From JAUNBG01 sp964442735 (GTDB lineage: Bacteria; Planctomycetota; Planctomycetia; Pirellulales; Thermoguttaceae): a stretch of DNA of 64,000 nt. The position numbers and the translations under genes are program-made. Shown piece after piece: positions 8,447 to 16,402 of the stretch. The stretch is from the NCBI GenBank assembly GCA_964442735.1, contig CAYUAP010000006.1, positions 1-64,000 of the forward strand, written 5' to 3'. The stretch's first letter is position 1. Each line of letters opens with the position of its first letter. Below the pieces are notes generated by a model. The model was not told the DNA's origin. It ran no database searches and saw only the letters and a list, made by a program, of their open reading frames with translations.

Positions 8447-11400
8447 TTACGCTCCGATCTTTTTTTCGCGCGAAGCGTTTCCGTTAGATCCTTTTCGTAT
8501 TACGATTTCTCCATTCTCGCCGACCTCGTCAAATTCGACAGCCAGTAGTGTGGAAACGCCCGGCTCCTGCATGGTCACACCATACATTGCCTGGGAGGCG
8601 GTCATTGTCTTCTTCGAATGGGTTATAATTAAAAATTGTGTTTCACTTCCGAATTCCATTAGAACCTTGGCAAAACGACCGACATTTCCTTCGTCAAGCG
8701 CTGCGTCCACTTCGTCTAAAATACAGACCGGTGTTACTCGATATCGAAAAATAGCCAGTAAAAGCGCTACACAGGTCAACGTCTTTTCGCCCCCGCTTAA
8801 CAGCGAGACCTTCTTGAGTTCTTTACCGGGTGGACATACTTCTATTTCAATTCCTGACTCCAATGGATTTTCAGGATTCTCCAACACAAGATCCGCATGC
8901 CCTCCTCCAAAAAACTTGCGGAAGATATCACAGAAGTATATTTTAACCGAATCGAATGTTTTTTGGAAGAGCCGCTGACTGTCAATATTTACACGATCTA
9001 TGATTTTTAAAATCGACCGCTGTGCCGTCTGTAGATCATTGTATTGATTGGCCATCGTCGTATAACGTGTTTCCAGAGTCTCAAGGGTCTCTAATGCTTC
9101 CAAATTGACACTTCCTATTTTACGTAATTTGTTTTTGAGGTCCTCAATCTCCGCCTGATAGTCCTTGATCAAGGCTTCCTCCTCTTCCATAGTTAACTCC
9201 AATTCCGGATCGTCTTTATCAACAGGTTTATCCGTGACTTCGCCTTGTGTTTGATCGTCTGTCGATTCCAAATTGGAGGAAGTCTTTTTTTCATCAGAAA
9301 CCTGTTCTGTTTCCTGTGTTCCATCTTGTTGCTTTTTCCGATCAGTGGAATTATTATGCTTTTCCAAGGTCATCATTTTCTTTTGTTGCCGAAGGACCAT
9401 TATTTCTTCAAGACTAATACCATAATCGTCACGCATACGTTGTTCCAATGTTTGTTGTTCTTGAAGTAAACGTTCTATTTCCATTTCGCGCAAATGTTTT
9501 TTTTCCTGATTACCTGCCTGCTCCTGTAAAAACTTTTTTAATTCGGACTGCAATTTATTTTTCGCGGAATTAAGACGTTTCCGTTCCTTTTGAACAGATC
9601 GGGAACGAACAAAAACCTTCTCTTTATTCGCATAAAGAACAGCCAAAACCGATTCCGCGTACAAGATGGTCATTTCCGTCGAATCTTTACGGTCATTCAA
9701 TGTCTGATATCGCTGCCGATGTTCCAGAAGCAATTGATTCCGTTCCTTTTGATTATCTTCTAATTGCGATTTACGCTCGGTTAAGGAATCAAGACGTTCT
9801 TCACTTTTAGCTAGTTCAATTTGCAGTTCGGTCACGCGTTCGATTTTTTTATCGCGCAGGGTTGCCTCGCTATTGATTTGTTTCTGTAATATGTCAAGTT
9901 GCCGTTTTTGTTCCAATAAAAGATCTCCTTGATCTTTTTTGCTCTTTTCGTTCTGGGCAAGTTCGTCAAGTAATTGTGTATGGTCTGAATCCAACTGCAA
10001 TGTTTCAGTATCCAACTGCTTGGAATATTTTTGTGCCTGTTGTATACGTTCCTGAGCCGCCGTTTGATCGAGTCGCAGTGTATTGAGTGTTTTTTGCAAC
10101 TGTCGTAATTCCTCGTTTATGTCATCAATTTGTTCGCGTAATGCCGATATTTCCTTTTGGATCTGATTGAAATTATTTGTCTGACCGGCCAAATTAGTTT
10201 CAAGGTGTTCGAGCTGTTCGGAAAGGGTTCGTAATTCGGTACGTCGTGCAATCAAACCGGAAACACTGTGTGGAGGTCCGACAACAAGTGCCCCTTCCGC
10301 CGTCAAACATTCACCGGAAACAGTCAGAAAATTGGTTCGACCATCACTCTGGGCGTACAGGGCTCGTGCATGGGTCAGGGTCTCGACTATCCATGTTCTA
10401 CCGAGTAGTCTCCGCGCGAGTGATCCATATTTTTCGTCCGTCTCCACAAATTGATCGGCTCGTCCCAAAACACCAGGTTCATTTTCATAGTTACGTCTTT
10501 TACCACGTTCCGGTTCCGGTGCCTGCGGATCAATACAAATAAAACCGACCCGTCCCGCAAACTTCCGGCTGTTATCCTCTATATATTTCAGGAGTTCTTT
10601 TTCAGGAGGAATAACAACATATTCAACAGAAGCCCCCAGCGCCAGACCAATTAGTCCAGCAGCCTCCTTGTTGACAAGAATCAGATCGGCAACCAACCCC
10701 CAGGCATGACGGAAAGGACTGTCAGGATTGTCCATATTCTCCAGAACTTCACGAACTCCCGGACTTAAATCCTCCCGCTTTTCGAGAAGATCTTCCAGAA
10801 GTGCTGTCCGCTCGGCCAATCCGGTCTGTTGCTGTTTGAGTTCCTCCAGATTCTGACGTATTTCTCCCTGACGCTCGCGCTTTTCCTTCAATTGATCCTG
10901 GAGATCATGCAAAACATCCGTCTTCTCCGAAATCTGCTGTTTGAGGGTTTTAGCGCTTTTTTCGAATTCCGTCTGTCGATCATTGATATCTTTTATTTGC
11001 TGTCGAACATCTGCCTGTTTTCCCTGCTGGGTCGATTTCGTTCGCTCAAATACCTTCTGTCTGGTATGAAGTCCACTAACAACTCCGGACAAACGACTAA
11101 TTTCCGTATTTATCAAATATATATTGTGTTGAATGGAATCCTTTTGTTTTTGAAGTAAATCGCAATTATTCTGATGTCCATTGAGCTCGTTCTGGCATGT
11201 AGTATAGGAATCGGAGACTTCACGAAGATGTTTTTGCGCTTTAAATATATCGTCTTCCGTCGTCCGCATCTGTTCTTCCATATCGCCTTTTTTGGCCTTG
11301 AGTTCAAACAACTGACGACTGTGCTCTATTGTCTCGTTATATAAAATCTCCATTTGATCAAACTGAAATTCACAGGTCGATTCTTCGGAGGCAATTCGTT

Positions 11401-12280
11401 CCCGTATGGAAGTCAGTTCGCCTTCAACTCGACGAAGTTCTGTTTCCCGCTTTTCAAGAGAATTCGTATATTCCTGCAGTTCGGATTCCGTCTGTTTTAT
11501 TTGTGTACTGCATTTTTCTTCGCAGTCGTTGAATCGATCCAATTCCTCTTGAAATTCGGCTATTCGATCTTTATTCCGCCGAAGAGTCAGAATCCCTATC
11601 TCTGTTCTCAATTCCTGTAATCGTGTGGTATATTGACGATAGAGCTGCGCCTTGCCCGCCTGTGATTTCGTATTACGCAGTTGACTTTCAAGTTCATTGA
11701 CAATATCAGATAAACGCAACAGATTCTGTTGTACCCGTTCGAGACGACGTTGTACCTCCTGCTTTTTCGCGTTGAATTGGGCAATTCCGGCCGCTTCTTC
11801 CAAAACGGAACGTCGTTGCGACGATGTACTCTGTAACAGGGATTCCACGCGCCCCTGCTCAATAATACTATATGCCTGGGAACCGAGTCCCGTACCATTC
11901 AAAAGACCATGAAAATCTTTTAGACGACTGGCTTGTCGATTGATTAAATATTCAGATTCACCACTGCGGTAGATTCTTCTGGTGAAATGGACCTCTTTTG
12001 CGTCCATTCCGAAGATATTGTTTTTATTCTCGAAGGTTATCGTGACTTCCGCAGAACCAAGTGGTTGACGTGTGGGCGATCCGTTAAAAATAACATCGAC
12101 CATTTCGTTACCACGGAGTTTTTTCATGCTCTGTTCGCCAAGAACCCATTTAATGGCATCGACAATATTTGATTTGCCGGAACCGTTGGGACCTACAAGA
12201 GCAGAAATTCCCTCTGAAAAATCCATACGCGTTCTGTCGGCGAAGCTCTTAAAGCCGGATATTTCAATTGATTTTAACAT
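8447..12280 (-). CDS. smc: Chromosome segregation ATPase SMC
   Basis: A 1277-residue SMC protein. The N-terminal head carries Walker A GPNGSGKSN (residues 30-38). Two long coiled coils flank a hinge (about 510-670, starting LSPGVREVLENMDNPDSPF). The C-terminal head has the signature LLSGGEKTLT and Walker B CILDEVDAALDEGN. SMC dimers with ScpAB organise and help segregate the nucleoid. Residues roughly 965-1035 form a charged, low-complexity Gln/Asp/Glu/Lys-rich insertion in the distal coiled coil, which makes the protein slightly longer than the usual 1150-1200. No Shine-Dalgarno is obvious before the ATG. The start context lies close to a scaffold gap, so the promoter may be missing. Confidence 0.96.
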   Translation of the reverse strand: MLKSIEISGFKSFADRTRMDFSEGISALVGPNGSGKSNIVDAIKWVLGEQSMKKLRGNEMVDVIFNGSPTRQPLGSAEVTITFENKNNIFGMDAKEVHFTRRIYRSGESEYLINRQASRLKDFHGLLNGTGLGSQAYSIIEQGRVESLLQSTSSQRRSVLEEAAGIAQFNAKKQEVQRRLERVQQNLLRLSDIVNELESQLRNTKSQAGKAQLYRQYTTRLQELRTEIGILTLRRNKDRIAEFQEELDRFNDCEEKCSTQIKQTESELQEYTNSLEKRETELRRVEGELTSIRERIASEESTCEFQFDQMEILYNETIEHSRQLFELKAKKGDMEEQMRTTEDDIFKAQKHLREVSDSYTTCQNELNGHQNNCDLLQKQKDSIQHNIYLINTEISRLSGVVSGLHTRQKVFERTKSTQQGKQADVRQQIKDINDRQTEFEKSAKTLKQQISEKTDVLHDLQDQLKEKRERQGEIRQNLEELKQQQTGLAERTALLEDLLEKREDLSPGVREVLENMDNPDSPFRHAWGLVADLILVNKEAAGLIGLALGASVEYVVIPPEKELLKYIEDNSRKFAGRVGFICIDPQAPEPERGKRRNYENEPGVLGRADQFVETDEKYGSLARRLLGRTWIVETLTHARALYAQSDGRTNFLTVSGECLTAEGALVVGPPHSVSGLIARRTELRTLSEQLEHLETNLAGQTNNFNQIQKEISALREQIDDINEELRQLQKTLNTLRLDQTAAQERIQQAQKYSKQLDTETLQLDSDHTQLLDELAQNEKSKKDQGDLLLEQKRQLDILQKQINSEATLRDKKIERVTELQIELAKSEERLDSLTERKSQLEDNQKERNQLLLEHRQRYQTLNDRKDSTEMTILYAESVLAVLYANKEKVFVRSRSVQKERKRLNSAKNKLQSELKKFLQEQAGNQEKKHLREMEIERLLQEQQTLEQRMRDDYGISLEEIMVLRQQKKMMTLEKHNNSTDRKKQQDGTQETEQVSDEKKTSSNLESTDDQTQGEVTDKPVDKDDPELELTMEEEEALIKDYQAEIEDLKNKLRKIGSVNLEALETLETLETRYTTMANQYNDLQTAQRSILKIIDRVNIDSQRLFQKTFDSVKIYFCDIFRKFFGGGHADLVLENPENPLESGIEIEVCPPGKELKKVSLLSGGEKTLTCVALLLAIFRYRVTPVCILDEVDAALDEGNVGRFAKVLMEFGSETQFLIITHSKKTMTASQAMYGVTMQEPGVSTLLAVEFDEVGENGEIVIRKGSNGNASREKKIGA

Positions 12281-12345
12281 GAGGAAATTTCTTGTTGATT
12301 ACCATAAAAAAGGCCAATAAATATTAAACGAATATTAAACGAATA

Positions 12346-12445
12346 NNNNNNNNNNNNNNNNNNNNNNNNNNNNNNNNNNNNNNNNNNNNNNNNNNNNNNN
12401 NNNNNNNNNNNNNNNNNNNNNNNNNNNNNNNNNNNNNNNNNNNNN
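12346..12445. other. Scaffold gap of 100 N
   Basis: Exactly 100 N, the usual placeholder for a gap of unknown length. It sits between an 11-bp repeat on the left (AATATTAAACG at 12320-12330 and 12331-12341) and a 9-bp repeat on the right, so assembly probably broke in a tandem array. Confidence 0.98.
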
Positions 12446-12508
12446 TTAAACAAATTAAACAAATTAAACAAATTAAACAAATTAAACAAATTAAACAAAT
12501 TAAACAAA
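12446..12508. repeat. 9-bp tandem repeat (TTAAACAAA x7)
   Basis: Seven exact copies of TTAAACAAA abut the N gap, so the true array is probably longer. It lies between the FlgI-like gene and smc. Any reading frame across it (a run of Asn-Leu-Phe on the minus strand) is an artefact. Confidence 0.95.
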
Positions 12509-12521
12509 TATTAAATAAATA

Positions 12522-14348
12522 TTAATAGAGATCTTCCGAAAACTCGTCGTCAGATTTTTCTTTTTTATCCTTTTCTTTATTGGAACTTCCAAACCAGGTT
12601 GCCGGATTCGCATGTTTCCACCAAGCTACTTTTTCGACCTTTTTCTTCTCCGGTTTTTCTGTTTCTTCCGGTTCTGTTACATCTCTGATTTTTCGATAAT
12701 CTTCATGATTACTCGGTAGAGCATCCACAGCTACGGTACAAGCCGACATCTGTTGACCATAATAGGATAAAAGAATATTTTCCATTTTGGCTTTATTGAG
12801 GAAACAAACAACATCGGAATAACTGCCTCCGACTTCGACCAGAGCACGGATAATATCGTCCAAACGATAACTGACGATACGCTGTTCATCGACACCTAAA
12901 TTATATTTTTTAACAATGACCTCGGATTTATCGCTTCGAACGGAAATCCGGGGACTAATCTCCAAATCGAATTGGCCTTGAAGAAAAATATTATCCTTAA
13001 CAAACAGGACTAATTCGGGTCGTTTTGACATACTAAAATGAATCATGGGCTGCCCATCACAGTTTAGGGCATGATAACTGAACATTTCGTTCATATTTTC
13101 ACCCTGAATCATATAATCTTTTGGATTTCTTGTCCATAACGCACGAAAAGCCCCATAACGTACTTCCGGTTCACTAAAAGTCAGAAATTCACGTAAACGC
13201 GCATCGGCCTGGAACGATGATTTTAACGTTGTCCCAAGAACGGCCAGAGCCCCCGGCCGTAATTTCGGATTGTCCCGAACAAAATCTGCCAAAATATTTG
13301 CCGCTTCATTACGTTCCTTGGATAGATTCATATAGGCTACAGAAATAGCCGTATTGAATCGAACCATATCGTTGGTACTAGCCAAACCAGCATGAATCGC
13401 CTCAATAACCTGTGGATTATGCGGACCAATCGCTTCCAACTGAAGTGAAGCAAATTCCGAGGTTTCCGGAACAAGTAATTTGGCCTGTAGTTCGGTAATA
13501 CGATGTTTGAGTTCTTCCGGACTCTCAAAAAAGGAAATCGAGAGAACTACATTCAGGAATCGATTGACATTATCATGATATTCGTCCGGAATAACCAGGT
13601 TGACCCGGGTTGCGGGCGCCTTGGCCTCTGCTACTTTTCGACGTGAACCGTTTTTGATATAACTAAATCGGGAATTAATAACGTCTTCTATACGTTGCGC
13701 AACACCAACCGTCTGTTCTCCCTGTTTGAGAGACAGCCAGACCGGACGTGGTTTTTGAATAATGGCTCCACCAATAATACGCCCCTGTTTTAATGCGTTG
13801 GGACTGTTTTTTGACAAGAGTTCCGGCATTAAAACGACCGATCCGTTGGCAACACCCAGAACGTCACCGGTTCGAATAATATCGGCCGTATAATATTGGT
13901 GAAGATTGGTATTTTCTATATACCCCCCCTGAATACTGGTTGCCTCGCTTTTCGGGGGTAATTTCACCTCGACATCGATACGATCACCTTTTTGGGCACC
14001 GGCAGGAATGATAGCTTCCAAAAGGACGATGGCGGTCGACATAGACGCTATTTCTTTTTGTGCGTTCTTTTTCTTCTCCACATCACGCTGTAGATCCTTG
14101 AGAACAAGACCCTGATAGGTCGATGGCGGTTCATTCGCTCCGGTATCCGCCAAACCACGCAAAAGAGCTATTCCTTCTATTTTTGCGGCTTGCTTGTTCG
14201 AGGCACTGGCCAAGTCTCCGACCAGGCGCCCTTTATTCTGAAGTACTTTCTGTTGCTCTTTTTTCACAGGGTCTTCCGGAACCTTGTTACAACTGAGCAA
14301 AGAAGCACTCAAAAATACTATTATAATCACAATAATCAATCGTTTCAT
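12522..14348 (-). CDS. FlgI-like / HEAT-repeat lipoprotein
   Basis: A 608-residue lipoprotein: signal LIIVIIIVFLSASLLSC with the Cys at residue 20, AAGGAG six bases before the ATG. Residues about 40-260 resemble the flagellar P-ring protein FlgI in order and motifs (GIALLRGLADTGANEP; IPAGAQKGDRIDVEVKLP; ATSIQGGYI; GRIIGGAII; RIEDVINSRF). The middle (about 290-420) is helical and HEAT-like (ATNDMVRFNTAISVAYMNLS; RPGALAVLGTTLKSS). The C-terminus is Lys/Glu rich. FlgI proper is periplasmic, not a lipoprotein, and much shorter. No other flagellar gene is nearby, so a ring-like envelope role other than the flagellum is possible. Function not known. Confidence 0.65.
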   Translation of the reverse strand: MKRLIIVIIIVFLSASLLSCNKVPEDPVKKEQQKVLQNKGRLVGDLASASNKQAAKIEGIALLRGLADTGANEPPSTYQGLVLKDLQRDVEKKKNAQKEIASMSTAIVLLEAIIPAGAQKGDRIDVEVKLPPKSEATSIQGGYIENTNLHQYYTADIIRTGDVLGVANGSVVLMPELLSKNSPNALKQGRIIGGAIIQKPRPVWLSLKQGEQTVGVAQRIEDVINSRFSYIKNGSRRKVAEAKAPATRVNLVIPDEYHDNVNRFLNVVLSISFFESPEELKHRITELQAKLLVPETSEFASLQLEAIGPHNPQVIEAIHAGLASTNDMVRFNTAISVAYMNLSKERNEAANILADFVRDNPKLRPGALAVLGTTLKSSFQADARLREFLTFSEPEVRYGAFRALWTRNPKDYMIQGENMNEMFSYHALNCDGQPMIHFSMSKRPELVLFVKDNIFLQGQFDLEISPRISVRSDKSEVIVKKYNLGVDEQRIVSYRLDDIIRALVEVGGSYSDVVCFLNKAKMENILLSYYGQQMSACTVAVDALPSNHEDYRKIRDVTEPEETEKPEKKKVEKVAWWKHANPATWFGSSNKEKDKKEKSDDEFSEDLY

Positions 14349-14557
14349 GGGAACTCCTTTTCCTGAATATGATACATTGGCACTTTAATCTATTTTTGAA
14401 AATTGGTCAATATTAAAAACAACAAATTATCAGTCTGGAATAAAAAAATTCCGAAAAAAAATGGGAAGAGGTGTGGATTAAAAAGCCAATATCTGGTAAA
14501 ATGGTAATATGGTTCGACACAATATTAATAAATATAAAAATGATTAGGAGAATCTGC

Positions 14558-15748
14558 ATGACAAAATTACTCAATATCGCATTAATCGGACAGGGATTTA
14601 TGGGTCGTTCGCACTCGAATGCCTGGGGCCAGGTAAAGCGATTTTTCAAGACGGATATCAAACCGGTTCTGCATACCGTTTTTGGTCAGGAATTTGAGCA
14701 TCCGGAAAATTTTGCGAAAACGTGGGATTGGCAGAATGCCTCGACGAATTGGGAAGATACGATTAAAGATCCGGCAATTGGCCTGGTTGATATCGTAACA
14801 CCAAATTTTATGCACGCCCCACCGGCAAAGGCCGCAATCGCCGCCGGAAAACCGGTTGCCTGTGAAAAACCTATTTCGGCTACTTTGGATGAAGCACGTG
14901 AAATGTCTCAAGCCGCCGAAAAGGCCGGTATCGATTCCTTTGTCTGGTTCTGCTATCGACGGGCCCCTGCCGTTGCATTCGCCTATAAAATCGTTCGTGA
15001 AGGACGTATCGGAGATATTCGCCATATCCGAGCTACATACCTGCAACAGTGGGCCGATGATTCCGTTCCGTTCGCCTGGCGTTTCAAAAAAGCATATGCC
15101 GGTAGTGGCGCACATGGCGATTTAAATGCGCATATCGTCGATATGACTCGTTTCATTTCCGGTCTGGAAATCACTGAAATCTGTGGCGCTATTACTGAAA
15201 CCTTTGTCAAGGAACGGGTCGTTCCTGATGGCAATATGACCGACGAGGAACTCCGTTATAGTCGTGACGCAAAATCAGGTACCGTTAAAGCGGAAGTGGA
15301 AGTGGACGATACGACCCTCTTCCTGACTCGTTTCAATAATGGAGCAATTGGTTCCTATGAAGCCGCGCGTCAGGCTACTGGTAACTTTAATCGAAACAGT
15401 TTCGAAATTAATGGAACAAAAGGATCTCTCAAATTCAATTTTGAGGATATGAATTACCTGGAATTCTTCGATGCCACTCTCCCCGTCGCCTATCAGGGAT
15501 GGACAAAAATTTTGTGCACGGAACCGGTTCACCCCTATGTCGCCAATTACTGGCCTGCCGGTCATTTAATCGGTTACGAACATGGCTTTACCAGTATGGC
15601 CTATGATATTCTTCTCAAACTTAATGGAGAAGAGCCCGTAGTCCCACTTCCTAGTTTTACCGACGCCTATAATACCCAACGCGTTCTGGAAGCCGCTCTG
15701 ATTAGCGCCAATGAAAAACGATGGGTTGATATGAACTCTGTTCACTAA
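14558..15748 (+). CDS. Gfo/Idh/MocA family oxidoreductase
   Basis: I choose ATG 14558 (396 residues): TTAGGAG lies just upstream and the product then begins at the Rossmann fold, TKLLNIALIGQGFMGRSHSN. The family motif CEKPIS is present near residue 100, and the C-terminal part fits the GFO_IDH_MocA alpha/beta domain that binds the substrate. Members are NAD(P)-dependent dehydrogenases of sugars, inositols or related polyols; the substrate cannot be read from the sequence. Monocistronic: it is divergent from the FlgI-like gene and followed by a hairpin terminator. Cytoplasmic, since no signal peptide is seen. Confidence 0.88.
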   Translation: MTKLLNIALIGQGFMGRSHSNAWGQVKRFFKTDIKPVLHTVFGQEFEHPENFAKTWDWQNASTNWEDTIKDPAIGLVDIVTPNFMHAPPAKAAIAAGKPVACEKPISATLDEAREMSQAAEKAGIDSFVWFCYRRAPAVAFAYKIVREGRIGDIRHIRATYLQQWADDSVPFAWRFKKAYAGSGAHGDLNAHIVDMTRFISGLEITEICGAITETFVKERVVPDGNMTDEELRYSRDAKSGTVKAEVEVDDTTLFLTRFNNGAIGSYEAARQATGNFNRNSFEINGTKGSLKFNFEDMNYLEFFDATLPVAYQGWTKILCTEPVHPYVANYWPAGHLIGYEHGFTSMAYDILLKLNGEEPVVPLPSFTDAYNTQRVLEAALISANEKRWVDMNSVH

Positions 15749-15772
15749 TCATTCAACGTTTCAGTAATATCA

Positions 15773-15810
15773 CGGAAAATGGATTCGGTCTGTTTTCCGG
15801 TTGTTTTTTA
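15773..15810 (+). terminator. Rho-independent terminator
   Basis: CGGAAAA (15773-15779) pairs with TTTTCCG (15793-15799), followed by GTTGTTTTTT. It closes the Gfo/Idh/MocA gene. Confidence 0.7.
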
Positions 15811-15862
15811 CAAGAAGTTTTTTAACTAACCTTGTAGTATTGACATGATTATGGAATAGTTT

Positions 15863-16297
15863 ATGGCTAAACGAATACCAAAAAAAACACAAGTGCCTCG
15901 TAAAAAAATAATGAATTTTACAGAGGTGCAGGGGTTTGTTCATCCATTGGGGTTTACGATTATTGATGATCGGCGCCCCACAAACGCGGTGAAGATTAGT
16001 TCCCTTGTTCCGAATATATTTGTTAAATACGGTATTGGGCGACGTTTGGGAATGGCGCGCTTCGAGAAGGTTTGGGAAGAAATTTGTTCCGGAATACTTC
16101 TGGAAGTGGCCTCCCTTAAAAAACTGGAGGAACGAATACGTTTGGTTTCGTTTCGTGGAGGAGTTATTCGGTTGGAAGTAACGGGATATTCCATGTTACA
16201 GGAATTGACGTTTTATCGTCAAGCTATTTTAAAAATGTTTCAGGCACGATTACCGGATGAAAAAATACGGGAAGTACGGTTGACGATAAAGTCATAG
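15863..16297 (+). CDS. dciA: DUF721 / DciA-like protein
   Basis: 144 residues. The region from about 48 on (VPNIFVKYGIGRRLGMARFEKVWEEICSG...) and the C-terminal VIRLEVTGYSMLQELTFYRQ fit the DUF721 (DciA) pattern of a KH-like fold. DciA is the ancestral loader or operator of the replicative helicase DnaB in bacteria lacking DnaC. The position just upstream of gyrB on the same strand is typical for this family and strengthens the call. ATG 15911 is a possible shorter start; no ribosome binding site decides between them. Basic N-terminal tail. Confidence 0.75.
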   Translation: MAKRIPKKTQVPRKKIMNFTEVQGFVHPLGFTIIDDRRPTNAVKISSLVPNIFVKYGIGRRLGMARFEKVWEEICSGILLEVASLKKLEERIRLVSFRGGVIRLEVTGYSMLQELTFYRQAILKMFQARLPDEKIREVRLTIKS

Positions 16298-16303
16298 TTT
16301 TTT

Positions 16304-16344
16304 GAATAGAGCAGTATTTCGAATAGAGCAGTATTTCGAATAGA
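16304..16344. repeat. 17-bp tandem duplication
   Basis: GAATAGAGCAGTATTTC occurs at 16304-16320 and 16321-16337, followed by a partial third unit. It lies in the dciA-gyrB spacer. Confidence 0.9.
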
Positions 16345-16402
16345 ATTGAGATCGATTCCCCGAAAAGGGAATTCAACATAGAGAAGACAAGACAATATAA
16401 AA

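Noticed and set aside
12274..12507. Minus-strand ORF of Asn-Leu-Phe repeats running through the N gap
   Set aside because: Created by the 9-bp tandem repeat and undefined bases.
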